Shown here: one piece after another, positions 1 through 6,765 of the stretch
How the letters are laid out: every line of letters begins with the position of its first letter
Position numbering within the stretch: position 1 is the stretch's first letter
NCBI GenBank assembly: GCA_946886255.1
Contig: CAMPIG010000163.1
Coordinates: forward strand, 1 to 9,441
Direction: 5' to 3'
DNA from: an uncultured Cellvibrio sp.
Lineage (GTDB): Bacteria; Pseudomonadota; Gammaproteobacteria; Pseudomonadales; Cellvibrionaceae
DNA length: 9,441 nucleotides
Made by a program: the position numbers and the translations under genes
Notes under the pieces: model-generated
Database searches by the model: none
Told to the model about the DNA's origin: nothing
What the model saw: only the letters and a program-made list of their open reading frames with translations

Positions 1-1
1 G

Positions 2-1396
2 TCGCCGCGCTTCGCGCAGAAAAACTTTCCCCGCGATGTGCTGGAGATTAACGTCGCTGGCCCGTATGAAGCGAGTGGCCCTGGCACCACACCCAGTCGT
101 GAAAAAATCTTCAGCTGCACACCGTCTTTCTGGCCCTTTACCGAAAACTATTGCGCGAAAAAAATTATCGCGCGCCTGGCACGGCAAGCCTATCGTCGGC
201 CGGTAACCGGTGCGGATGTTGAGCGCTTGATGGCGGTGTACTCGCAAGCGCAGCAGTCGGCGAATTTTGAGCAGGGTATTGCGGCGGCTATTCAGGCCAT
301 ACTGGTTTCACCAAGCTTTTTATTTTTATACGAAACTGATCCACCCCACAGTGAGCCGGGCTTCGTTCACCCTATCAGCGATGCGGAATACGCTTCACGC
401 CTGGCATTGTTTTTGTGGAGCAGCTTGCCCGATGAAGAGTTGTTAGCGCTGGCTGAAAAAAATGTCTTGCGCAAACCCGACATCTTGCAGCAGCAAATAA
501 AGCGTATGCTCGCGGATGATCGCGCACTAGCGTTGGAACAAAATTTTGCGGGCCAATGGTTGTATCTGCGCAATCTGGAATTTCAGCGCCCGGATGTGGT
601 GGAGTTTCCAGATTTTGATATTCCGTTGCGCGATGCGATGAAGCGCGAAAGCGAATTATTTTTCAGTTCTATTGTGCGCGAAAACGCCAGCATCCTGGAT
701 TTTATCAAGAGTGATTACACCTTCCTCAATGAGCGGCTGGCCAAGCATTACGGCATCAATGGTGTACAGGGCCCGGCGTTTCGCAGAGTGGCCATCGACG
801 CGGAATCCATGCGCGGCGGTTTGTTAGGGCAGGGCAGCATCCTGACAGTAACCTCTTATAGCAATCACACTTCGGTAGTGCGGCGCGGTAAATGGATTCT
901 CGATAATTTATTGGCTGCACCGCCACCACCACCGCCGCCGGATATTCCCGCACTTAAAACCCAGCAAGCGGGCAAGGCGTTAAATGCGCGTGAACAAATG
1001 GCGTTGCACAGCCAGGACCCGGCCTGCTCTTCGTGCCATGTGCGCATGGACCCTTTGGGCCTGGCGCTGGAAAAATATGACGCGGTAGGGCGGTTCCGGT
1101 TAACGGATGCAGGCCGGCCCATTGATGTCTCCACCAACATGCCCGACGGAAAAATATTTGAAGGCTTATACGGTTTGCAATCGGTATTGCTGGAGCGCAA
1201 AGAACAATTCGCCGGGGCGTTTGTACAACGCTTGATGACCTACGCATTGGGGCGCGGTCTGGAAGCGAATGATCAACCGCAGGTGCGTCAGATTGTGCGC
1301 GCAGCGGCGCAAGACAATTACCGCATTCACACCATTATCTGGGGCATTCTGACCAGCGAACCTTTTAACTATCGAATGGTGCCACATCATGAGTAA
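2..1396 (+). CDS. DUF1592/DUF1588/DUF1585 c-type heme protein, C-terminal part (5' partial)
   Basis: The frame is open to the left edge, so the gene starts upstream. The GTG at 38 is an internal codon, because recognisable family sequence precedes and follows it. Numbering from that codon: a DUF1595-like region at about 38-100 (Cys39, then LARQAYRRPV), DUF1592 at about 112-240, DUF1588 at about 255-350 and DUF1585 at about 378-450. A CSSCH c-type heme motif lies at 330-334, followed by the family-typical MDPLGLALEKYDAVGRFR stretch. A seven-proline run (295-301) precedes it and is normal for DUF1588. Full-length members, best known from planctomycetes, are usually 700-850 residues with an N-terminal cytochrome domain and DUF1587, so roughly the first 40% is missing here. 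Function is unknown; a heme-bearing periplasmic redox role is inferred. The last codons overlap the next gene by 8 bases (ATGAGTAA), and DUF1592/DUF1552 genes commonly travel as a pair. Family assignment is firm, activity is not. Confidence 0.93.
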   Translation, partial: SPRFAQKNFPRDVLEINVAGPYEASGPGTTPSREKIFSCTPSFWPFTENYCAKKIIARLARQAYRRPVTGADVERLMAVYSQAQQSANFEQGIAAAIQAILVSPSFLFLYETDPPHSEPGFVHPISDAEYASRLALFLWSSLPDEELLALAEKNVLRKPDILQQQIKRMLADDRALALEQNFAGQWLYLRNLEFQRPDVVEFPDFDIPLRDAMKRESELFFSSIVRENASILDFIKSDYTFLNERLAKHYGINGVQGPAFRRVAIDAESMRGGLLGQGSILTVTSYSNHTSVVRRGKWILDNLLAAPPPPPPPDIPALKTQQAGKALNAREQMALHSQDPACSSCHVRMDPLGLALEKYDAVGRFRLTDAGRPIDVSTNMPDGKIFEGLYGLQSVLLERKEQFAGAFVQRLMTYALGRGLEANDQPQVRQIVRAAAQDNYRIHTIIWGILTSEPFNYRMVPHHE

Positions 1397-2726
1397 ACAA
1401 CCTGTTCTAAACCGTCGCACGCTATTGCGCGGATTGGGTGCGACCATTACCTTGCCCTTGATGGAGTCGATGATCCCATCGGCATTTGCAACAGCAGTCA
1501 TGGACAATCGGCCCAAACGCCTGAGTGTTTTTTATATTCCGAATGGGCTGCGTATGCCGCAGTTTACCCCGGCGGAGGCTGGTGAAAATTACTCGCTTAC
1601 TCCCATATTGGAGCCCATCGCCCGCCACAAAGAAAAATTTTCGGTGATCTCCGGTTTAGCGCACTACAACGCGAACGCCTTGGGCGATGGCCCCGGCAGT
1701 CACGGGCGCAGCTGTGGTGCCTATTTAACCGGTGCGCATCCCAAACGCACCGAGGGCGCCGATATTTTATGTGGCATTTCAATGGATCAGGTGCTTGCGA
1801 ATCATCTTGGTCATCACACGCAATTGGCTTCTCTGGAATTAGGTATTGAGCCGCCCAGTTTGCTCGGCAGTTGCGACATTGGTTACAGCTGCACTTACAC
1901 CAATACACTGTCCTGGCGCAGCCCCACGTCGCCCTTGCCGGTGGTGGTAAAGCCCAGCGATGTCTTTGAACGTTTGTTTGGCGATACCACCGTACTGGAT
2001 GAAAAATCCCGCAAGGCACAGCTGGCTACAAAAGCCAGTATTCTGGATTTTGTGTTGGAAGATGCCTCGCGTTTATCGCCGCGTCTGGGTATGAACGACC
2101 GGCGCAAGATGGAAGAATATCTTGATTCGATTCGCACCGTGGAATTGCGCATTCAAAAAGCCAGCCAGCAAGCGCACCAGGTGGATACCAGTCATGTGCA
2201 ATTACCGGTCGGCATTCCGGAATCATTTGAAGAACACGTGCGGTTGATGATTGATTTGCAAGTGCTGGCACTGCAAAGCGACATGACGCGCATCAGTACT
2301 TTTATGTTGGGCCGTGAATTAAGTAATCGCGCCTACGCCGAGATCGGTGTACCCGACGCGCACCACAGTCTCAGCCATCACGGTGGCGATGAAGCAAAAA
2401 TTGCCAAGCTGGTAAAAATTAATCGCCTGCACATGGAACAGTTCGGTTATTTACTCGACCGCTTGAGTGCAACCGCCGATGGCGAACGCACGCTGTTGGA
2501 TAGCACATTGGTGATGGGTGGTGCGAGCCTCGGTGAACCTAACGATCACGACAACATGAATCTACCGGCCATTGTGGCGGGCGCAGGTTTGCGCGGTAAT
2601 CGCCATATCGTCGAGCCCAAACATACGCCCATGAGTAATTTGATGTTGTCACTCATGCACGAGATGGGCGTACCGGCTGAGAGCTTCGGTGATAGCACCG
2701 GTGTGATCAATGCGCTCAGCGCTTAG
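1389..2726 (+). CDS. DUF1552 (HXXSHH) family protein with twin-arginine leader
   Basis: A 445-residue protein of the DUF1552 family, which is named for its HXXSHH motif. That motif is visible at His326-Ser-Leu-Ser329-His330-His331. The N-terminus has NRRTLLRG (residues 8-15), then a hydrophobic stretch and an AFA-T signal-peptidase-like site near residue 34, which fits Tat export of a folded, probably cofactor-bearing protein. Other conserved-looking histidines are His105 (SHGRSCGAYLTG, where the family usually has a Gly-Asp/Ser-His-x-Arg start) and His387 (EPNDHDN). These and the HXXSHH cluster could form a metal site, but that is inference. The ATG at 1389 is the only start that keeps the Arg-Arg leader. 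It overlaps the stop of the upstream DUF1592 gene by 8 bases, so translation is probably coupled. The biochemical function of the family is not known to me. Length and motif content look complete. Confidence 0.93.
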   Translation: MSKQPVLNRRTLLRGLGATITLPLMESMIPSAFATAVMDNRPKRLSVFYIPNGLRMPQFTPAEAGENYSLTPILEPIARHKEKFSVISGLAHYNANALGDGPGSHGRSCGAYLTGAHPKRTEGADILCGISMDQVLANHLGHHTQLASLELGIEPPSLLGSCDIGYSCTYTNTLSWRSPTSPLPVVVKPSDVFERLFGDTTVLDEKSRKAQLATKASILDFVLEDASRLSPRLGMNDRRKMEEYLDSIRTVELRIQKASQQAHQVDTSHVQLPVGIPESFEEHVRLMIDLQVLALQSDMTRISTFMLGRELSNRAYAEIGVPDAHHSLSHHGGDEAKIAKLVKINRLHMEQFGYLLDRLSATADGERTLLDSTLVMGGASLGEPNDHDNMNLPAIVAGAGLRGNRHIVEPKHTPMSNLMLSLMHEMGVPAESFGDSTGVINALSA

Positions 2727-2729
2727 GAG
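2725..2729 (+). promoter_or_regulatory. Ribosome binding site overlapping the DUF1552 stop codon
   Basis: AGGAG shares its first two bases with the TAG stop of the DUF1552 gene and sits 6 bases before the ATG at 2736. This fixes the start of the ankyrin gene and suggests it is translated from the same message as its upstream neighbour. Confidence 0.75.
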
Positions 2730-2735
2730 TTCGCA

Positions 2736-3767
2736 ATGAAATATTTAATTGCGCTGACCTGTTCGCTTTTATTGTTATCGGCGGTCGCAATGGCTGGCCC
2801 CGCGGACGACGCATTAATGCGCGCTATTCACGCGGGTGATGCAATAAAAGCACAACAGGCGTTGCGCGAAGGCGCCAGGGTGAATCAGCCACTGCCCGAC
2901 GGTTCCTTGCCTTTGGCCTGGGCGGCGGATGCGCAAAATTCTGAGCTGGTTCAGCTATTGTTGGCGAATGGTGCGAAGCCGAATGTTGACACCGTAGTGG
3001 GACAAAATTTCAGCCCGTTAATTGTCGCCTGTCAACGCGGTGACCCGGCCATTGTTACCGCATTGCTCGATGCCGGTGCCGACGTAAATCGTACCGCGCC
3101 TTCCGGTGTTTCACCCTTGGCATTGTGTGCGGGAAATTCCAGCGCGCTGGTGGTGCAACGTTTATTGGAGATGGGCGCAGCCGTGGACGCTGCGGATGAA
3201 AACGGGCAGACGCCGTTGATGTGGGCCGCCGCTAACGGCCAGGTTGAGGTCATTCCGGTATTACTCAACGCTGGTGCGGATATCAATCGAAAAACCGAGC
3301 AAGGTTTTACCCCGTTATTTTTTGCGATAAAAAGCGGCGACCCGCGCGCGCCGGTGGCGATGATGGAGGCGGGTGGTGATATTAAATATCGCGCACCGGA
3401 CGGTACCTCGGCGGTGCAGCTGGCGATGTATCAAAAGCAATTTGCGTTTGCAGAATTATTGATTAAACGCGGTGTGGATCTGACCGCGTATGATCGCAAC
3501 GGCCATCAGTTATTGCATGCGGCAATTCTTAATAAACAGCCGGCGCTGGTGGCACTGCTGTTGGAAAAAGGTGCTGACCCTAATGCGCTGACCGGTACTT
3601 CCCAGGTGGTGTGGCGTTACGAGGTTAACTTCACCAGTCGGCCTTATGTGACGCACGCGAAGCCGCCCTTGCTGTTGGCGACCGAGCTGAACTCTACCGA
3701 GATGATGAACGCCCTGATTACAGCGGGAGCCGACAAAACATTTCGTTTAGAAGATGGCGCTCACTGA
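2736..3767 (+). CDS. Exported ankyrin-repeat protein
   Basis: A 343-residue protein with a clear Sec signal peptide (MKYLIALTCS..., hydrophobic to about 18, AMA-GP cleavage near residue 20), so it is placed in the periplasm. The rest is almost wholly ankyrin repeats of about 30-33 residues. Units start near 22, 54, 90, 123, 157, 190, 222 and 255, with typical TPLxxA...LLxxGAD(V/I)N patterns. The best are at 157-186 (GQTPLMWAAANGQVEV) and 190-219. A non-repeat insertion of about 24 residues (286-309, around WRYEVNFTSRPYV) precedes a final repeat at 309-338, and the protein then stops abruptly at GADKTFRLEDGAH. Ankyrin repeats bind other proteins. Here the partner is probably a product of the same gene cluster, for example the DUF1592 or DUF1552 protein, in a scaffolding or maturation role (inference). 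It starts 9 bases after the DUF1552 gene behind a good ribosome binding site. Confidence 0.93.
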   Translation: MKYLIALTCSLLLLSAVAMAGPADDALMRAIHAGDAIKAQQALREGARVNQPLPDGSLPLAWAADAQNSELVQLLLANGAKPNVDTVVGQNFSPLIVACQRGDPAIVTALLDAGADVNRTAPSGVSPLALCAGNSSALVVQRLLEMGAAVDAADENGQTPLMWAAANGQVEVIPVLLNAGADINRKTEQGFTPLFFAIKSGDPRAPVAMMEAGGDIKYRAPDGTSAVQLAMYQKQFAFAELLIKRGVDLTAYDRNGHQLLHAAILNKQPALVALLLEKGADPNALTGTSQVVWRYEVNFTSRPYVTHAKPPLLLATELNSTEMMNALITAGADKTFRLEDGAH

Positions 3768-3783
3768 GGTCTTTCGTTTACAT

Positions 3784-3790
3784 AAAGGTG
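3784..3790 (+). promoter_or_regulatory. Ribosome binding site of the cytochrome c' gene
   Basis: AAAGGTG lies 7 bases before the ATG at 3798 and 10 before a second in-frame ATG at 3801. Either could serve as the start. Spacing slightly favours the first. The choice changes only one residue of the signal peptide. Confidence 0.5.
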
Positions 3791-3797
3791 TAACACT

Positions 3798-4277
3798 ATG
3801 ATGGTTAACAATCGTGAAAGCTCTTCTTTTTCAAAAGCCGCATTGCTTTGTGCTGGCTTGTTAGTGCAAGTGATATTCGTAGTGCCGGTCGTTGCGCAGC
3901 AATCCATCATCGACGAACGGCAGGCCGGTTTTAAAGACATGGGTGCCGCCATGAAAACCCTGCGTGATGAATTAAAAGGCGATGAGCCCAGTACAGAAAC
4001 GATGACCGCTGCCGCTGAACAAATGGCCGCGCTCGCTGCAAAAATTCCCGCGTGGTTTCCCGCTGGCAGTGGTCCTGAATCCGGTCTGGATACCGACGCC
4101 CGCGATTACATCTGGACCAATAAAGAAAGGTTTGATCGCATTACGGACGAGGTTATCAGCGCAACCAAAGCTATAGTACCGCTCACGACCGGTGCAGATT
4201 TATCGGCATTAAAAAAACAACTCCTGGTGGTCAGAGACAGTTGCTCGTCGTGCCACGATAGTTATCGCGTGGATTGA
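3798..4277 (+). CDS. Class II cytochrome c (cytochrome c'-like)
   Basis: A 159-residue protein with a Sec signal peptide (hydrophobic about 14-33, cleavage near VVA-QQ at 33/34), giving a mature four-helix protein of about 126 residues, the usual size for cytochrome c'. The heme site is at the C-terminus, as the family requires: CSSCH at 149-153 followed by DSYR. Other family marks are RQAGFKDMG at 41-49, FPAGSGP near 87-93 and DYIWTNKERF at 103-112. The residue four after Arg41 is the distal heme position. It is Met in low-spin cytochrome c556 but Phe45 here, which suggests a five-coordinate, high-spin cytochrome c' rather than a simple electron carrier (inference from the alignment pattern). 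Such proteins bind NO or CO or shuttle electrons in the periplasm. The gene lies 30 bases after the ankyrin gene and directly before a b561 gene, a commonly seen partner. Confidence 0.93.
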   Translation: MMVNNRESSSFSKAALLCAGLLVQVIFVVPVVAQQSIIDERQAGFKDMGAAMKTLRDELKGDEPSTETMTAAAEQMAALAAKIPAWFPAGSGPESGLDTDARDYIWTNKERFDRITDEVISATKAIVPLTTGADLSALKKQLLVVRDSCSSCHDSYRVD

Positions 4278-4282
4278 TTGTG

Positions 4283-4960
4283 ATGACGACGGACGTTTCT
4301 GCCATAACGACATCACCAGCAAGACGAGCCTTGTGGGATTGGCAGGTGCGTGTGTGCCACTGGCTGATGGTGGTGTTGATCGTCGCCTGTTGGTGGACGG
4401 CAGAAAATCATGAAATTGTGTACCACAGTTATTGCGCCTATGCGTTACTGGGCGTGGTGTTGTTCCGCATTTACTGGGGATTTTTTGGCAGCAGCACGGC
4501 GCGCTTTGCACAGTTTATAAAAAAGCCTTCTGCCGTCGCGCAGTATGTAAAAACCCTGCCGCAGCGCCAAGGTGGTGTATCAGCCGGGCACAATGCCTTG
4601 GGCGGTTACAGTGTGCTGGTGCTTCTCGCACTGATGTTGTTGCAAATTGGGTTGGGATTATTTTCTATTGATGTCGATGGTTTCGACGGCGGGCCTTTTG
4701 CCGATTACCTTCGCTTTAAAACCAGCCGTGAAATCGCCGAGTGGCATGAAGTGACCTTTAATATACTGCTGGGTTTTATTGTGCTGCATATTGTGGCTGT
4801 TGTTTATTACCTTGTCTGGCGTCGCCAGAATTTAACCGCCGCGATGATTCACGGAAAAATGTCAGCGCCAGTTTCCGGACAACCGATGAAACCGGCCAGT
4901 TATGTACGATTTACGATGGGCGTGTTGATCGCCGGTTTTATTGTTTGGTTGATCGCTTAG
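4283..4960 (+). CDS. Cytochrome b561, Ni/Fe-hydrogenase b-type-like membrane subunit
   Basis: An integral-membrane di-heme b-type cytochrome of 225 residues. Numbered from the ATG at 4283, it has helices at about 27-40, 50-68, 109-127 and 157-178, plus an extra C-terminal helix at about 207-225. Candidate heme-ligand histidines lie in or next to the helices: His26 (CHW), His48 (YHSY), His155 (EWHE) and His169 (LHI); His103 (AGHN) is also present. The family takes electrons from membrane quinol and passes them to a periplasmic partner. The gene directly upstream encodes a cytochrome c', which is the obvious acceptor (inference). Start choice: in-frame TTG 4274 and GTG 4280 are also possible. 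The TTG would overlap the upstream stop codon by 3 bases. I prefer the ATG, which leaves 5 bases between genes, but the ribosome binding site is weak in every case. Last gene of the + strand block. Confidence 0.9.
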   Translation: MTTDVSAITTSPARRALWDWQVRVCHWLMVVLIVACWWTAENHEIVYHSYCAYALLGVVLFRIYWGFFGSSTARFAQFIKKPSAVAQYVKTLPQRQGGVSAGHNALGGYSVLVLLALMLLQIGLGLFSIDVDGFDGGPFADYLRFKTSREIAEWHEVTFNILLGFIVLHIVAVVYYLVWRRQNLTAAMIHGKMSAPVSGQPMKPASYVRFTMGVLIAGFIVWLIA

Positions 4961-4962
4961 AG

Positions 4963-6738
4963 TTATCTCACCCGCGTCAGACTTTGCACGCTCAGGTCCA
5001 GTGCCTGGCGCATATCCAACCGCGCTGAGCGGCCGATGTCCGGATGATTTAACCGATTGTTACGTTCCGACGGCAATATCGGTGATGTGAGGTCATCGGC
5101 ATCGGGCGGTTCAAAATCGGGGTCTTTCCCAATGGTCATGGCGCTGCGGCGCAGCAACATACGCAATTGTTCCGGTGTTAAATCGGGATTGATAGACAAC
5201 ATTGCGGCGACAGTGCCAGCGACCAGCGGGGTTGCGTAAGAGGTTCCGCAATGTGCACTGCTTTCTGCATCCGTTGTAAGTGTTGAGCCATGAACGCAGG
5301 CAGCAGCTGTGATATCGACACGCATATCGATATTCGATGCATCGCGTTTGGTAGCGAAATCCGGATCTTCAACCTTGGCGTTTTTGTTTTTGCTGCGCTC
5401 ATGGCCGCCCACCACAATCAGTTGTTCGGTAATGAAGGAAGAGGGGAGCCGATATTCATCGCGCCCGGAAAAAGATGCACCGTTACCGGCTGAGTTAATA
5501 ACCACAACGTCCGGGTGTTTCATTCGCAACCATAAGAAAAATTCTTCCAGTAATTCTTCATAACCACTCATGGCCAGCCCTGAACGAACCAGCGAATCTA
5601 CGTCCTTGCCATCGATATTTTTGGTGCCGACCCGATGAATACCCCAGCTCCAGTTCAGCACGCGCACACCGTCTTCTACCAGGTTTACCGAGGCGGCAAT
5701 ATTGGCGGTGATACCGGCATCGGAATTGCGCTCAACAATCACATCGAAGCCTGGCCCGCCATCATCAAGCCCGCGCAAAAAGCCGCTGTTACCACCGTTG
5801 TTCCAGGCGGCGGCGAGAATCCCGGCCACGGTTGAGCCGTGGGAATCGGGCTTGTCTGCATCGCGCCCGTACAGGCAGGTGCGCGATGTATTGCGGCGGC
5901 AATTGCCGAGGTAATCAGAAAAATCCGGTGAATCAAAATCGACATTTCGCTCAATAATGCCGACGCGTATGGGGTGTGTCTTGAGCGGTTTATCTGCGTG
6001 GGTATGTTGTCGCCTATAAAAATCCACGGCGTCGAGAAAACGATTGGAGGCCCATTCCTCACTGTTCAGGTTAATGGGGCTCTGGTCAGCCTCGCCCTCG
6101 GTGGGAGAAGATTTTTCCGGGTTGGTTTCTTCAATAACCACCGCGTCGACACTGATTTCGCTGCCTAAACGTAATACCAATGCGTCGCGCTCGATCAGAT
6201 TTTTTGCCGGCAAGCGGAGTTGATACGTATTCAATGGAGGAATCATGCCGACGATGGTGGCTTTGTATTTTTGCGCGAGTTTTCGGGTTTCTGTTAATCC
6301 ATCGTAGCGCTCTTCAATGATTACGCTGACGAGATTAATGTAAGTGTTTAACCCATCCATGTTTTTCATTACTTCATCGGCGGTTGCTGCCACGACATGG
6401 CTGCGGTTAAGGCTCAGCCAGACGGCATTACTGGCGAGCTTGTTGTGTTCGATCCACAAGGGGCCGCTGTTGTAACGGCGGGGTGAAACCCGGATGAGCA
6501 ATACATTCGCTTCGCGTTTAACCTGTGCAGCGGGTAAGGATTTTCCGTCAAGCTTGATCGTCAGTTTTCCTGCGGGCGCATCCCCAGCTAGGCGCAGACA
6601 AAATTCCTGTGTCCGCTCATTGAAGAGATCCCCGCAGCGCTCCAGGTGCTCAATACGCAGTGACGCCGCCACACTGTGGCCGGTAACCAACATGAGAAAA
6701 AGGCAGACGATTGCATGATTATGGAACGTGTTCCGCAT
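4963..6738 (-). CDS. Secreted subtilisin-like (S8) serine peptidase with altered catalytic Asp position
   Basis: A 591-residue exported protein with a Sec signal peptide (residues 1-25, VAA-S). A beta-rich N-terminal region of unknown type (about 26-110) is followed by a propeptide-like segment (about 130-205), a polar linker, and an S8 domain from about 255 to 540. Active-site landmarks are His300 in SHGSTVAGI, the SWG substrate strand at 364-366, oxyanion-hole Asn419 in SAGNG, and Ser500 in GTSYATPLVAG. The expected catalytic Asp (normally V-x-V-I-D-S/T-G) reads VGIIERN, so Glu263 (codon GAG at 5950-5952) sits there; Asp267 and Asp269 follow close by. Six cysteines outside the signal could pair as 35-47, 280-288 and 481-497, which fits an extracytoplasmic protein. 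The start ATG has CGGAGA 6 bases upstream. The gene lies 27 bases after dauA on the same strand and may share its transcript. It is probably a periplasmic or secreted protease, but activity is uncertain. Confidence 0.9.
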   Translation of the reverse strand: MRNTFHNHAIVCLFLMLVTGHSVAASLRIEHLERCGDLFNERTQEFCLRLAGDAPAGKLTIKLDGKSLPAAQVKREANVLLIRVSPRRYNSGPLWIEHNKLASNAVWLSLNRSHVVAATADEVMKNMDGLNTYINLVSVIIEERYDGLTETRKLAQKYKATIVGMIPPLNTYQLRLPAKNLIERDALVLRLGSEISVDAVVIEETNPEKSSPTEGEADQSPINLNSEEWASNRFLDAVDFYRRQHTHADKPLKTHPIRVGIIERNVDFDSPDFSDYLGNCRRNTSRTCLYGRDADKPDSHGSTVAGILAAAWNNGGNSGFLRGLDDGGPGFDVIVERNSDAGITANIAASVNLVEDGVRVLNWSWGIHRVGTKNIDGKDVDSLVRSGLAMSGYEELLEEFFLWLRMKHPDVVVINSAGNGASFSGRDEYRLPSSFITEQLIVVGGHERSKNKNAKVEDPDFATKRDASNIDMRVDITAAACVHGSTLTTDAESSAHCGTSYATPLVAGTVAAMLSINPDLTPEQLRMLLRRSAMTIGKDPDFEPPDADDLTSPILPSERNNRLNHPDIGRSARLDMRQALDLSVQSLTRVR

Positions 6739-6744
6739 GGATTT

Positions 6745-6750
6745 TCTCCG
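6745..6750 (-). promoter_or_regulatory. Ribosome binding site of the S8 peptidase gene
   Basis: On the minus strand CGGAGA lies 6 bases before the ATG at 6738 and supports that start, which also gives a proper signal peptide. A TATAAC hexamer just upstream lacks a matching -35 element, so I do not call a promoter here. Confidence 0.65.
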
Positions 6751-6765
6751 TTATAGCAATGCGGA

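Noticed and set aside
919..942. Proline-codon (CCN) repeat encoding seven prolines
   Set aside because: It looks like a microsatellite, but a run of prolines at this place is a normal feature of DUF1588 proteins.
865..1247. Overlapping minus-strand frames with a poly-Gly run
   Set aside because: The Gly run is only the complement of the proline codons in the DUF1588 region. No independent coding evidence.
1597..2019. 140-residue minus-strand open frame inside the DUF1552 gene
   Set aside because: It is antisense to a gene with clear family motifs, is Arg/Cys/Trp-rich with no recognisable domain, and has no start signal. It is a codon-bias shadow.
3760..3797. Possible frameshift truncating the ankyrin gene
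   Set aside because: The other two frames give short peptides without ankyrin residues, and a proper ribosome binding site for the next gene follows.
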